Program-made: the position numbers and the translations under genes | Assembly: GCA_029204225.1 (NCBI GenBank) | Contig: CM055114.1 | Span: forward strand, 18,796,776-18,860,775 | From: Diphasiastrum complanatum | Lineage: Eukaryota > Streptophyta > Lycopodiopsida > Lycopodiales > Lycopodiaceae | DNA length: 64,000 nucleotides | Direction of reading: 5' to 3' | In this document: in pieces, positions 22,868 through 33,359 of the stretch | Numbering within the stretch: the stretch's first letter is position 1 | Layout: each line of letters starts with the position of its first letter | Notes under the pieces: generated by a model | The model's database searches: none | What the model saw: the letters and a program-made list of their open reading frames with translations, nothing else | What the model was told of the DNA's origin: nothing

Positions 22868-23552
22868 TGTGAAGAATCGCCAAAAATTGGCAAATCTAGC
22901 TTGATCAAAAACCATGTAGAATAGTGTAAATTGTGTACACAAGTGGGTCCCACACATGTGAGGACATGATGCCACATGGGAAACTCATCCTAATGTAGGT
23001 TAGGTCAAGTCAAGAGAGTTGGTCATGTCTATTTGGTGGTCATCCCTACTTTATAGGACCTACACCTACGTTTAAGGTGAAAATTTGACCAACTAGCTAC
23101 CTACCAAGCATAACTCTAGGAAATAGACTAGGGTTTCATTTTAGGTCAAGGAGAGTGAGTTAACTTCCTTATTACATGCTGGAAATCCACCTAACTTCAA
23201 GAAGGAAGTCCAATTTGCTATGTATTCCCTCTCTCCATAGTGAGAAGATAGAAAATTTTTGGAGCTCATTGGCAATCTCAAGCTAGTTCACCATGTACAT
23301 TGAGTTTTTGTGATCCAAATGAAACCAAATCAATTTCTACTTGTTTCTCAGGTTGAAGGCCATACTACAGACTTTAGTACACACGTGTGGGCTCGGATTT
23401 CAATGTTGATCAATGCTTGTTGTTTGTCAAACTGCCAATCTAGATCAACTTTTTTGTGTCTAGTTTTTTGATAGATTGTTAAGCAAGCATCCAATCACTC
23501 TTGTGGATCTTTTGTAGATCCATTTATGGTCCTAAAGTACAGTACTTTCACA
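22868..23552 (+). repeat. Copia LTR (plus sense)
   Basis: Starts TGTGAAGAATCGCC directly after the polypurine tract TTTGAGGAGGAG and ends CAGTACTTTCACA. The length is 685 bp. It contains CACACGTGTG at 23390-23399. It is the same family as 8070-8692 but retains a 60-80 bp segment missing there. Confidence 0.9.
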
Positions 23553-23718
23553 GTTTATTATATGGCACTGAGAAAAAAATTATTTATAATAATTTTCAAC
23601 CATTGATGTTGCACTTGAGTGTAAAGAAGAAAGGTGTACCTTGCGTGAGGGTACCAAAAGTAAAGGAGAAACTAAGAAAAGTTTGTCCTAAGACAACTTG
23701 ACATTTGGTACATAGTTT

Positions 23719-24414
23719 TGTGAAAGTACTGTACTTTAGGACCATAAATGGATCTACAAAAGATCCACAAGAGTGATTGGATGCTTGCTTAACAATCTTT
23801 AAAAAAACTAGACAGAAGTTAATCTAGATTGGCAATTTGACAAACAACAAACATTAACAATCAAAAGCATTAATTAACATTGAAATCCGAGCCCACACGT
23901 GGGTACTACAGGCTGTAGTATGGCCTTCAACCTGAGAAACAAGTAAAAATTGATTTGGTTTCATTTGGATCACAAAAACTCAATGTACATAGTGAACTAG
24001 CTTGAGATTGCCAATGAGCTCCAAAAATTTTCTATCTTCTCACTATGGAGAGAGGGAATACATAGCAAATTCGACTTCCTTCTTGAAGTTAGGTGGATTT
24101 CCAGCATGTAATAAGGAAGTTAACTCATCTCCTTGACCTAAAATGAAACCCTAGCCTAGATCCTAGAGTTATGCTTGGTAGGTAGCTAGTTGGTCAAATT
24201 TTCACCTTAAACTTAGGTGTAGGTCCTATAAAGTAGGGATGACCACCAAATAGACATGACCAACTCTCTTGACTTGACCTAACCTACATTAGGATGGGTT
24301 TCCCACGTGGCATCATGGCCTCACATGTGTGGGACCAACTTGTGTACACAATTTAAACTAGTCTACATGGTTTTTTATCAAGCTAGATTTGCCAACTTTT
24401 GGCAATTCTTCACA
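23719..24414 (-). repeat. Copia LTR (minus sense)
   Basis: A 696-bp LTR ending (plus strand) GGCAATTCTTCACA, followed by the polypurine complement CTCCTCCTCAAATTT. It is the same family as 22868-23552, in opposite orientation. Confidence 0.9.
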
Positions 24415-24883
24415 CTCCTCCTCAAATTTAGCTTGATCTATTTACAACTCTCTTGATAGATGAATGAGAGCTTTTAGAAGTGTCTAAAAAATCCAGCTAC
24501 AAACAAGGAACTTTTGAGACTCCAATAGAGAATGATGTCCATGAAGGAATGCTACCTTCTGGCCTTGCCTTTTGTTTCACAAAGCCCTTCAAAACTTTTA
24601 TAAAGCACTCAAGGTAGAACATCCATCTCGTGTTCCTACAATCGATACTTCTTCGACCAAATGCACTAGAAGATGAACTTGTATATCCAAAAAGAAAGTT
24701 GGAAAATCTCTTTCCAACAAACATACCTTTTCGATCATTTGGATTTTCATGGAATCTAGTTCACTTTTTTTTTTTTCTTTTGAGGAAATCCACCTGCAAG
24801 ATTGATAGTACATTAGGTTGTTTAACACATAAAAGTATTGAAATAACACATATTTATACAAGTGCTTAGAAAAATATACAAAC

Positions 24884-25710
24884 CTAATGTCGATAAAAAA
24901 TGGTAAAGGTATTTCGTACGTTATCGTTGAAGAGACCTCGAATAGAGAGTGGAAGTATGAATTGCAACATCATATGCCAATCATGCGATTTCAATCCACT
25001 TAATTTACCATCTTTCGTAAATGATTTGCATAAAGAATGTGCATAGTTTATTAGAGTTCTTATTTGTTGTATGACATGTTTAACATATGAGAGTTGCTCT
25101 TTTGAAAAAATCCACGACATGCTAGGTAGAATCTCATCTCCACCTTCGGTGTATTGAATCCAATAGGGTCTTTCCACATCGGCCGCTTGTAGATCTTTAC
25201 GAGCTGCGAAGTTGTCTTTTATGCCAAGGATGTGGTTCCATAAGGATTCACCGACATTTTTGAATATGTGCATAAGATCCAATAGATGGTTTATCAATAA
25301 ATTCCTCCAATAGGGTAATTTATGAAAAATAGACAACCGTTTCATACCATCAATGGATTCATTCCATGAAGAATTAACGTCGTGATGTTTAAGCCACTCA
25401 CCATGCCATTTCGCTACTCCCATGCGTGGGGGGATGGTGGTGTAGTTAGAGGATTATCTCCTCGCCCACCAAAAAATCGCCTTTGCGACCTTCGAAAAGG
25501 ATGAGCAAGCGGCAAATATTTGGGATGATTTTCATACACCACGTTTTTTAACATATTTGTGCTATGTCGACCCTCCAAAAGTGGTCCACAAATATAATAT
25601 GCATTGTAACCCGATGTGATTAAACCTACATAGTACATAAACCAAATTAAACATAAGCTTACATTTTCTAAGGAATTTTCACTGATGTCTCTCAATTCAC
25701 AACTTGACAT
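24884..25710 (-). pseudogene. CACTA tnp2 transposase-DUF4218 remnant
   Basis: On the minus strand, 25710-25414 holds SGYNAYYICGPLLEGRHS and VVYENHPKYLPLAHPFR (tnp2 CX2C region, first Cys lost), and continues with GMKRLSIFHKLPYWRNLLIN, LLDLMHIFKNVGESLWNHIL and KLSGLKSHDWHMMLQFILPL (25423-24884), the DUF4218 start. A frame change lies near 25414-25440. The order fits one tnp2 gene truncated at its C-terminus where the Copia inverted repeat begins. The family makes a cut-and-paste CACTA transposase; this copy is dead. Confidence 0.85.
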
Positions 25711-26285
25711 ATTCTAAACACTCTCGTTTTTAGCTAATAAAGTTGAAGACACGATTTCTCATCAGAGTCAACTGACATATTTTTCTCAAAATCAGTATCC
25801 AATGTTGACAAGGAACGTTGTAAGTCAACTTTTCTCTATTACTGACAAGTTTGAAATTGATGATTGTTCCATTAATCCAAGTTGTTCCCTCAATATGGAT
25901 CTAATTGACTTTAGTAGATGATTGGTTATTGTTAACTTAAAAATTAAAGGTCAAAACATCTACATCTTGTAAATTCAAATCATCGACTCTTGGTTGATTT
26001 TTTGACAATCACTTTCTCTTGCCTATCGGATCTACTTGCAACATTTCAAATTCGTACCTTCTCAAAAAAAATTGGTGTTGAAGTGATGCGTAACCAAAAG
26101 ACACATAATACTTTTGTCTGATTACTATCTTGATTGAACTCAAAAACTTTGACAATCCAAAATGGATGTTCTTTTTTATTTTTTGAAGCTAAAAGTGCAA
26201 CAAGACTTCCAATTTGAATTTCATTTGGATCATCACAGTACTTTATTTTTGTAGCTTTTGAAATTTGCCTATTCTCACATATCAC
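25711..26285 (-). pseudogene. DUF7869-like C-terminal fragment, copy 2 (older)
   Basis: The minus strand 26285-26046 reads NEIQIGSLVALLASKNKKEH then PFWIVKV, homologous to copy 1 and to 36.2 kb but more diverged. A decayed acidic tail follows to about 25690. It lies between two copies of a tnp2 segment (25.54-25.64 and 26.56-26.68 kb). Confidence 0.5.
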
Positions 26286-26530
26286 ATTTTTTCAATTTAT
26301 AAAAAAATATTTGTGAAATACTCCACAATATTTGTGAATTATCAAAGTGCTCTTATGTTTTAATTTTGAGTTATATTTTTATCTCAATATTTAATATAAG
26401 TATTCGAATTCATTTATTTTTAGTTTATTTTTTAGACGTCGACATTAGAATTCCACGAACAACGAAGTTCCTTTGTTGTAAAGGTCTCGAGATGTCATAA
26501 TCGTGAATACCATTCCAAAGAATGCACAAT

Positions 26531-26680
26531 TCATCGACAAGGATGATTAGGCTGCAAGTATTTGGGATGATTTTCATACACCACTTTTTTTAACATATTT
26601 GTGCTATGTCGACCCTCCAAAAGTGGTCCACAAATACAACATGCGTTGTAACCCAATGTGATTAAACCTACATAGCAAAG
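26531..26680 (-). pseudogene. Second tnp2 CX2C fragment
   Basis: Minus-strand LGYNACCICGPLLEGRHS and NMLKKVVYENHPKYL match the 25.4-25.7 kb tnp2 copy at DNA level over about 125 bp in the same orientation. The right side ends where Copia RT begins, at about 26682. Confidence 0.75.
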
Positions 26681-27958
26681 ATGGTGACAATAAGAATTCT
26701 TATTTCTCTTGCTTATTTTTTCAAGTGGAAGGTGTTCCAATTAGATGTATCCAATGCTTTTCTAAATGGTTATCTTGAGGAGGAGATCTATATGGAACAA
26801 CCACAAGGATTCATCAAGGATGAGTCCAAAGTGTGCTTGCTCTTCAAAAGTCTTTATGGACTCAAGCAAGCACCAAGATCATGGTATTCAAGACTTAACT
26901 CTTTTCTTATCTCACTAGGATTTACTCTTAGTGACTATGATCCTTCCATGTATCTAAAGTTTGTTGGTAGCAATATTGTCATTCTTCTAATTTATGTTGA
27001 TGACATTATTCTTTGTGGAAGTTGTATCAAGCTAGTTGATGAAACCAAGCTCGTACTTGGATGTGAGTTTAAAATTCAAGATCTAGGAGAGATACATTAC
27101 ATCCTAGGCCTAGAAATTGATTTTTATGAAAATCATGTCTTTATATGCCAATCTAGATATGCTCACTCTATGTTGAAAAAATTCCATATGGAAAATTCTA
27201 AGAGCATAGATACTCCAATGGAGCAAATTGTAAAAGATCCTAATAAAGGTGATGAAAGATCCTTTGAGGACATCACACTTTTTAGGAGTCTTGTAGGCTC
27301 CTTGATTTGGCTTACCATTACTAGGCCCGATCTTAGTTTTTGTGTGCACAAATTGAGTCAATTTATGCAAGATCCTAAGATCCATCATTGGAAGATGGCC
27401 AAGAGGATTCTAAGATATGTATCTTCATCTTGTGATTATGGTCTACTCTATAAAAGTGAAGATCTATCCATTATTGGCTACTCGGATTCGGACTTTGCAA
27501 GTGACAAGATGGATCGAAAGTCTATTAGTGCATACAATATCTTTCTTGGAGGCAATCTAATATCTTGGCTTTCCAAAAAGCAAGATACTATATCTCTCTC
27601 TTCATGTGAGGCCGAGTACAAAGCACTCACTACAACTACCAAAGAAGTTCTTTGGATCAAGAGGTTATTAATGGAACTAAAGTGCATCAAGGAGGATGAT
27701 CTACCAATGATCAAGTGTGATAACATCTCGGCCCAAGCTCTTGCCAATAATCCCATATTTCATGCAAGAAGCAAGCACATAGAAGTGGCACACCATTTTG
27801 TGAGAGAAAAGCTTATTGGAGGAGAAATCTATTTGGAGCATGTCAACTCGTCCTCTTGTATTGCCGATCTACTCACCAAGCCTTTGAGCAAAAGTGCTTA
27901 CATCAAGCATAGATCTAATCTTGGAGTTATATCAAGATCAATGCTCAAATCTTCATAG
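26681..27958 (+). CDS. pol: Copia reverse transcriptase-RNase H, intact reading frame
   Basis: A 425-residue frame with no stop. RT motifs: FQLDVSNAFLNGYLEEEIYM (Asp22), SLYGLKQAPRSWYSRL (about 58-72) and catalytic YVDD at 105-108. RNase H catalytic residues are Asp269 (GYSDSDF), Glu310 (SSCEAEY) and Asp347 (KCDN), followed by FHARSKHIEVAHHFVRE and the usual end (ADLLTKPL). It lacks the first RT block (about 100 residues, including WVYK...KHKARLVAKG), so the start is a truncation point, not a natural initiator. The long open frame implies recent insertion. The enzyme normally copies element RNA into cDNA in virus-like particles. Confidence 0.93.
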   Translation: MVTIRILISLAYFFKWKVFQLDVSNAFLNGYLEEEIYMEQPQGFIKDESKVCLLFKSLYGLKQAPRSWYSRLNSFLISLGFTLSDYDPSMYLKFVGSNIVILLIYVDDIILCGSCIKLVDETKLVLGCEFKIQDLGEIHYILGLEIDFYENHVFICQSRYAHSMLKKFHMENSKSIDTPMEQIVKDPNKGDERSFEDITLFRSLVGSLIWLTITRPDLSFCVHKLSQFMQDPKIHHWKMAKRILRYVSSSCDYGLLYKSEDLSIIGYSDSDFASDKMDRKSISAYNIFLGGNLISWLSKKQDTISLSSCEAEYKALTTTTKEVLWIKRLLMELKCIKEDDLPMIKCDNISAQALANNPIFHARSKHIEVAHHFVREKLIGGEIYLEHVNSSSCIADLLTKPLSKSAYIKHRSNLGVISRSMLKSS

Positions 27959-28713
27959 ATAATTTTTTAGGAGGAGTGTGAAGAATCGAAAAAAATTATC
28001 TATGTTAGATATAGGGGTCTTATGTTTTTTACATCAAGCATCTAGGTGTAGAATGTTGATAGGAATAAATTTGGCATAGATGGCAAATTATGCATTTCCA
28101 CTTGTAATGCCACTATTGAGCCAAAACAGAGTAAGAGGCTAAACACTTGCTAATTAGAGTGTAGACAAGTGTAAAGTTTTTGTTTGATGAATCCCAAGAG
28201 GTCCAATAGGATTTAGAGGTGGAACCTTGTGAGGTCCAATAGGAAATTGAGGTGTGCTTAAATATAGTCCAATAGAATTAAGAGGTGCATAGATCAATGA
28301 TCCAATAGGATCAACACGTGACAAAATATGGTCCAATCATAGTTAAGCATAGTGGTAGCTCGTGGACCTACTAGTATCATTGTACTCCTCATTTTGAAGC
28401 TAATTGATTTGGTGATTTCATGGATTTTGTGAGTTATTGAATTTCTAGCTTTCTCTCTCTACCCGAGAGCTCATGATGTATTTTCTCTCTCTACCCGAGG
28501 AGAGCAGCTTGTTTTTACTTAGATTATTTTTTGAATACTTCCCACACGTGTGAGTGAGAGTTGGAAGTGATTGAATGCATGTAGTAGTGTGTTTTTGCCA
28601 TAGGATTCAAGATTGATCTTGAATCTCAATCTAGTCTTGATCTTGGTGCATCTACACACCTTAGGAGATCACAAGTACATGTAGTGGACAGTCCACACGT
28701 GTGAAATTCAACA
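26682..28713 (+). mobile_element. Copia element, 5' truncated, with RT-RNase H and 3' LTR
   Basis: Plus-strand RT-RNase H is followed by the polypurine tract TTTTAGGAGGAG (27965-27976) and an LTR starting TGTGAAGAATCG at 27977. Everything 5' of the middle of RT is missing, and the left end abuts the tnp2 fragment. Confidence 0.85.
27977..28713 (+). repeat. Copia 3' LTR
   Basis: Begins TGTGAAGAATCG. The probable end is GTGAAATTCAACA at 28713, judged from the TG...CA rule only. It contains two CACACGTGTG palindromes (28543-28552 and 28694-28703) and a duplicated CTCTCTCTACCCGAG. It differs from the LTR family at 8.1 and 22.9 kb except at the start. Confidence 0.65.
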
Positions 28714-29029
28714 AAGATTAGGAAGAAATAATATGAAAGCGAGGATCAGTTGCAAATTGGATAAATAGCACAAATGAGATTGCAAATGAAGTGGCACATA
28801 ATGAGATTAGAAGAGCAGGAGTTGAGCTAGCCCATGTGAGAGAGAAAAAATAAAGATGTGACGGAGTGAAGTTATATTTAGATAGCTTGAGTTGAACATT
28901 GTGATGATGAAATTTGCCCTATTGCATGAGATAACTCCAACTTTCTATTCTCAATGTTATTGATCCATATCATAAGAGAAAGGTCGAATTTCAAGTTTGT
29001 CAATAGAGTTAGCTCAATTTTGGTTGTTA
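28714..29029. other. Unclassified AT-rich DNA
   Basis: I see no gene or repeat I can support. Short open frames occur but have no motif. Confidence 0.4.
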
Positions 29030-30420
29030 TCACTTAAATTGTTCATAGAGTGATAAATTCAAAGGCTCCACATAATGAATCAAGCAACCAAAATTGATCA
29101 ATCTCAGATTTAGGATATTTAAATTGCCCAAGTTCAGGCCCTTGTAGAAGAGATTGGCCCTATCACTCAACATAACTAAATTTTGTTGAAAATGCAGCAA
29201 AATAAGTCCACTTGATCCTAGAAATGATGGAGAAAGCACCTGAGTAAGATCCAAAAAGATTAAGATCCGAGTCACTAAAGGCATGCAAATCAATGATACC
29301 CCCTCTATAGAGAATTCTATAATCTAGAGTGGCCAAAAAGTATCTCAAGATCCTTTTTGCACTTTTCCAATGTATGATCAATGGATCTTGCATATATTGG
29401 CTTAGACTACACACACTAAAGCATAGATCAGGCCTAGTTATGGTAATCCGCATTAAGGAGCCTTAAAGTTTCCTATAAAGAGTGATATATATTGAGAAAA
29501 CTTTGAGCATACTTAGACTGACTAATGCAGATGAATATGAACCTCTAAGTACTTCTATGCTCAATATGAAGTGAAGTTGACCAAGATCTACCATCTTAAA
29601 CTCTAGAGATAGATATTTCTTGGTTTTCTCTATGCCATCATTGTTATCACCACTAAGTATGATCTGATCTACATAAATCAATAAAAGTACAATGCCATTT
29701 ACATGAAAATTTATGTACAAGCGTGAATCATACTCACTTTGAGTGAATCCTATAGAAACAATAAAACCATTGAGTCTTGAATTCCAAGACCTTGATGCTT
29801 GCTTCAAGCTATACAAGCTCCTTTGAAGATGACATATTTTACCTTCCATCCCGAGCTTGATGAAGCCTTGGGCTTGCTCCATGAAGATTTCCTCCTCCAA
29901 ATAACCATTAAGGAATGCATTAAGAACATCCATTTGGAAAAACAAAATGTGAAGAAAGTTATGGTGACCATATTGGCCATGGGTGTAAAAGTTTCTTCAG
30001 AATCTATGCCCCTCTCTTGGGCATATTCTTTGGAGAATAACCTTGCCTTGTGCTTGCTTAGACTTCCATCCAAGTTGAGTTTTAACTTAAAAACCCATCT
30101 ACATCCGATCAGATTCTTTAGAAGTCTATCAAAAAGGATCCATGTGCCATTTGCCAGATTCAAAGCACTTCATCTAACATTACTTGAAACCACACTTTGG
30201 AACTTAATGTATCTTCTACAATTGAACATCCTTCAAAACTTGAAATGAGTGCAAGTGATGAAGATGGATTACCCTCGACTTGCTTGCGCTTGTCTTGATA
30301 TGTGAGTCTTATTGGCTCCTTTCTTACCCTTGATGATCTTCTTGGAGTGATTGGTACACTTGGCTCTTGCTCCTCCTCAAGATCAAGATTGTCTTTATTC
30401 TCGGCTCTTGATAGGTGATT
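29030..30420 (-). pseudogene. Copia pol remnant with mutated RT active site
   Basis: Minus-strand frames in order: 'PITPRRSSR'-type linker and frame-broken text up to about 30180, then NGTWILFDRLLKNLIGCRWVF and SKHKARLFSKEYAQERGIDS (30163-29804). Next come FQMDVLNAFLNGYLEEEIFM, SLYSLKQASRSWNSRL and YVDQ (29945-29463), and TITRPDLCFSVCSLSQYMQD with a partial RNase H (29453-29163). The catalytic YVDD reads YVDQ, and frames change at least three times. The RNase H end decays towards 29030. It is clearly dead and older than the copy at 26.7 kb. Confidence 0.85.
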
Positions 30421-31301
30421 TGGTTGGAGCCATCAACTAGCTTATGCATCTTACTTTCATCAAATATGCCAGTTGTATGCGAGCAAAGTTTTTGCAAGCT
30501 CGAAAATCTTTACTCCAAATCAAACCATGTCAAAGAATTGTCATCTTCATGCTATGCTAATTCTTGGCTAAAAGATGCTTTGCCCAACACATCAAATTTA
30601 GATCTCCAAAATAGTAAGGAGTTGCAAGATTCGATAAAGAATTTTATTAGCAACAAAAGAAATGACATAAAGCCTTTAATTTTTTCTGGAATAAGTTATA
30701 TATGGAGGATTGAAGATATATATGTGTGGATGGGCATCCAATCCAAGAGAAAACATGTGAGAAGAAACCAAAGCCTGCCTAGCACGTCAAATGATGTCGT
30801 TGAGAAAGTTTTTCAAGTGAGTAGTTTGAGTAAAGTAGAGTTCGAATTTATATGCTTGTATTCAGAAAATATGTTGTTTTGTTGGTTTTTGTCACAAGTA
30901 ATGGAAACACGTATAGCATGTTGCATTGATATTTCTTCATAGCCTAATGATATAGTTGTTGAAAAGTTGTCATTGCCATCTTCTGGGAGCATTTTGCAAA
31001 TGCAGTAAGTATTTATTGATTCAAATATTTATTTATGACCATGTCAATATACAAAAAAATAACTTGAAAGCTAATCCAAAAAAATATGTTTGATCATGAA
31101 ATGTGTTATGTACCATTTTCAGGTTGAGGATGAAGAATGTTATCGTCCATCTCTTTCTGAATTTCCCCAGGGTGTTGTAAGATTCTTTTGTTCAAATGTT
31201 TTCTATTCATATTCACATTATGTGATTCTTTTATGACAAGATTCTAAAATTTTATTTTTATTTAATAGCATATAAAAGACATTACGGAGTTTTTTGATGA
31301 G
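30415..31301 (+). pseudogene. Unrecognised spliced gene remnant
   Basis: A 175-residue plus-strand frame (30415-30942) contains MPVVCEQSFCKLENLYSKSN and is followed after one stop by VVEKLSLPSSGSILQMQ and a donor-like GTAAGTATT near 31004. Two small exons can be traced further on in one phase: 31123-31176 (VEDEECYRPSLSEFPQGV, acceptor TTTTCAG, donor GTAAGA) and 31269-31301 (HIKDITEFFDE, acceptor TTAATAG, donor GTAATC). I recognise no domain. Consistent splice sites favour a real gene ancestry, host or transposon. The continuation is lost in the following repeat tract. Confidence 0.4.
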
Positions 31302-31639
31302 GTAATCTTTTTTTTTTCTCTCTCTAAGTGTCTTATTCATGGTGTATGGGTTAAATAATTCATATTTTTTTCATTTTATTCTTTTTGTTGTTTGTAAATA
31401 ATGTTGTACAAGCTCATATGTTTTTTGTATCACATTAATAAGTTGACTTTGTTTGATGTGTTTGTTTAGGTAGGAATATAGTCATATAATGGACGAGCCA
31501 TCTTTTTAGGATGCATTAGCATCGCTTAATACATTGCTAACTCATGTTAAATTTAACATTATTTTAACATTGGTATCAAATCAATAATAATCTTTTCGTT
31601 GTAAATTTTTGTTTTTAAATTCTTTAGATGTTGATTTAT

Positions 31640-32216
31640 GCACATTGTAAATATGAAAAAGATTTTCATATGTCAAAAAGATTTGTGTAGAAAATTTTTA
31701 TATTATGATATTTTCATATTTCACTTTTCACATATAGAAAAAATAAAAAATATCTTATTTTAACAAAACATTTTCTTTTGATATACACTTTTTTATAAAT
31801 GTAACTTATTATCTAGAAAATTTTAAATGCAAACTTTCTTTTACTACTTAGAAAAAATTTAAAGAAATCTTATAAAAAAAATTTAAATGTTAATTTTTTA
31901 GATGAGAATTTTTTTCTTAAAACTCTATTTTTCCTATATAGAAAAGCTCAAAAGATCTTATTTAAGAAATTTGAAAGTTAATATTCCTATATGAAGAATC
32001 TTTGCAAACCTTATTTTCCTACATAGGAAAAAGTTTATAATGTCTCTTATCTAGGAAATTTCAAAGTTAATTTTCCTAGTCATCATCTAGGAAATGGTAT
32101 CAAGTTTTCTAATATTTCTTTTTTCCTAGTTGTGTTTAGGGTTTAGGGTTTATTCTTTCGCAACTAGGAAAAAACTTATTCTTTTACATCTAGGAACTTG
32201 TCATATTTTTCTTGTG
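31640..32216. repeat. CACTA-like terminal region with TTTTCCTAG/CTAGGAAAA repeats
   Basis: Inverted copies of TTTTCCTA and TAGGAAAA recur: about 31928-31946, 32020-32032 (TTTTCCTACATAGGAAAA), 32069-32094, and a 14-bp perfect pair TTTTTTCCTAGTTG / CAACTAGGAAAAAA (32120-32133 and 32160-32174) that brackets a telomere-like repeat. The right edge reads TATTTTTCTTGTGTAAG, close to the complement of the usual CACTACAAGAAAA terminus of CACTA elements. Arrays of subterminal repeats in both orientations are known in that superfamily. I infer a decayed CACTA end. Confidence 0.5.
32135..32152 (+). repeat. Interstitial plant-telomere-type repeat
   Basis: TTTAGGG occurs twice plus a partial third unit. 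It sits exactly in the loop between the 14-bp inverted repeats. It is short and could also act as a telo-box regulatory motif. Confidence 0.6.
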
Positions 32217-33300
32217 TAAGACGTTCAGAGATAAGACTTACTTTGTCCTCAAGAATTATTACTAACATTAATACCAACATCATTGCCATCCTCACTAAAA
32301 TCTAAGTGCATCACGTAGTAGCTGCTAAAGTGAAGCCTGTGCTGAATTCATTCTCGAGCTTGTTAGTTTGGGAGAATAGTAAAATAAAAACAATCATAAA
32401 AGAGTAACATGAGAGTATATTACTACATAAAACATGATGACCAAAAAAAAGAGAAATGACTTGGAGACCCATTTTTTTTAAAATTTTTAAATATTTTCAA
32501 AAAATTCATCAAATTTAAAATGCTTCAAATAAATATATTGTCATGTTAAAAAAATGTTGTATTTTGCAAGAAAATAATTCAAACTACAAAAATTTGATCA
32601 ATAGATTTTCATAAATAGCTTAAAATTAACTTATACTAAATAATAATACTATTCAAAATAAAATCATTAGATACACAACCACTATAATAACTAAAAAAAA
32701 ATTTCGCTTATTTAAAACAAAAGTTATAGTTTTTTTTTTTAAATCTTTGTATCGAAAAAATTATTTTTTAAATCATGATAAATTTTAATTAAGATTTTTT
32801 AAAGTTCTAAATATACATAGGTGGGACTAGAGCATAATCCCACCTATGTATATTTACATAAAATCTTTACATATACCTACGTAATTTCATTGAATACCTA
32901 CCTACCCTATTACAAGGGTTTCTTGAACTTCTATAATTAATTATATTTGTATTTAAAAAGTATAATTGTTAAAAATTCAACAAAATCATGAAAATCACAT
33001 TATTACAAAAGATAACATGAAAATAAAAATTTAGATTATGACTATTACCTTTGAAATTCTTTTCTCATTTTTGCAAGAGAAAGTTGACTCTCGACAACTC
33101 TAGAAAGGATACTTATTATTAACTCTGAAGAGCTAATCCCTTGCATATTCTTTTACTCTAATATTCTCATTTATGTAGGGATTGGCTTTAGAGTTTTAGT
33201 GCTGACAAGTTTTTTCTTTGACTTTGAGGCACCTTGAGCAAGTTGGCCTTTTATTTGAAAAGTTTTTCATTCATCAAAAATTTTATCAACAAGGGCCCAT
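32217..33300. other. AT-rich non-genic DNA
   Basis: No gene supported. A short inverted repeat (TACATAGGTGGGA/TCCCACCTATGTA) lies around 32813-32850. Confidence 0.5.
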
Positions 33301-33359
33301 ACCTAAAATAAATAAAAAAATTTATTTAATAAGAAATTTAGGGAGTATTAAAATTGAGC

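Larger units (their letters stand above)
22783..24499. repeat. 770-bp inverted repeat made of two Copia 3' LTR ends
   Basis: The left arm (22783-23552) is a polypurine tract plus LTR in plus sense. The right arm (23719-about 24499) is the same in minus sense. Both arms end outward in about 85 bp of element interior starting at GTAGCTGGATTTTTTAGACA. A 166-bp loop (23553-23718) separates the two LTR ends. A transcript through this locus would fold into a long double-stranded hairpin. Confidence 0.88.
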
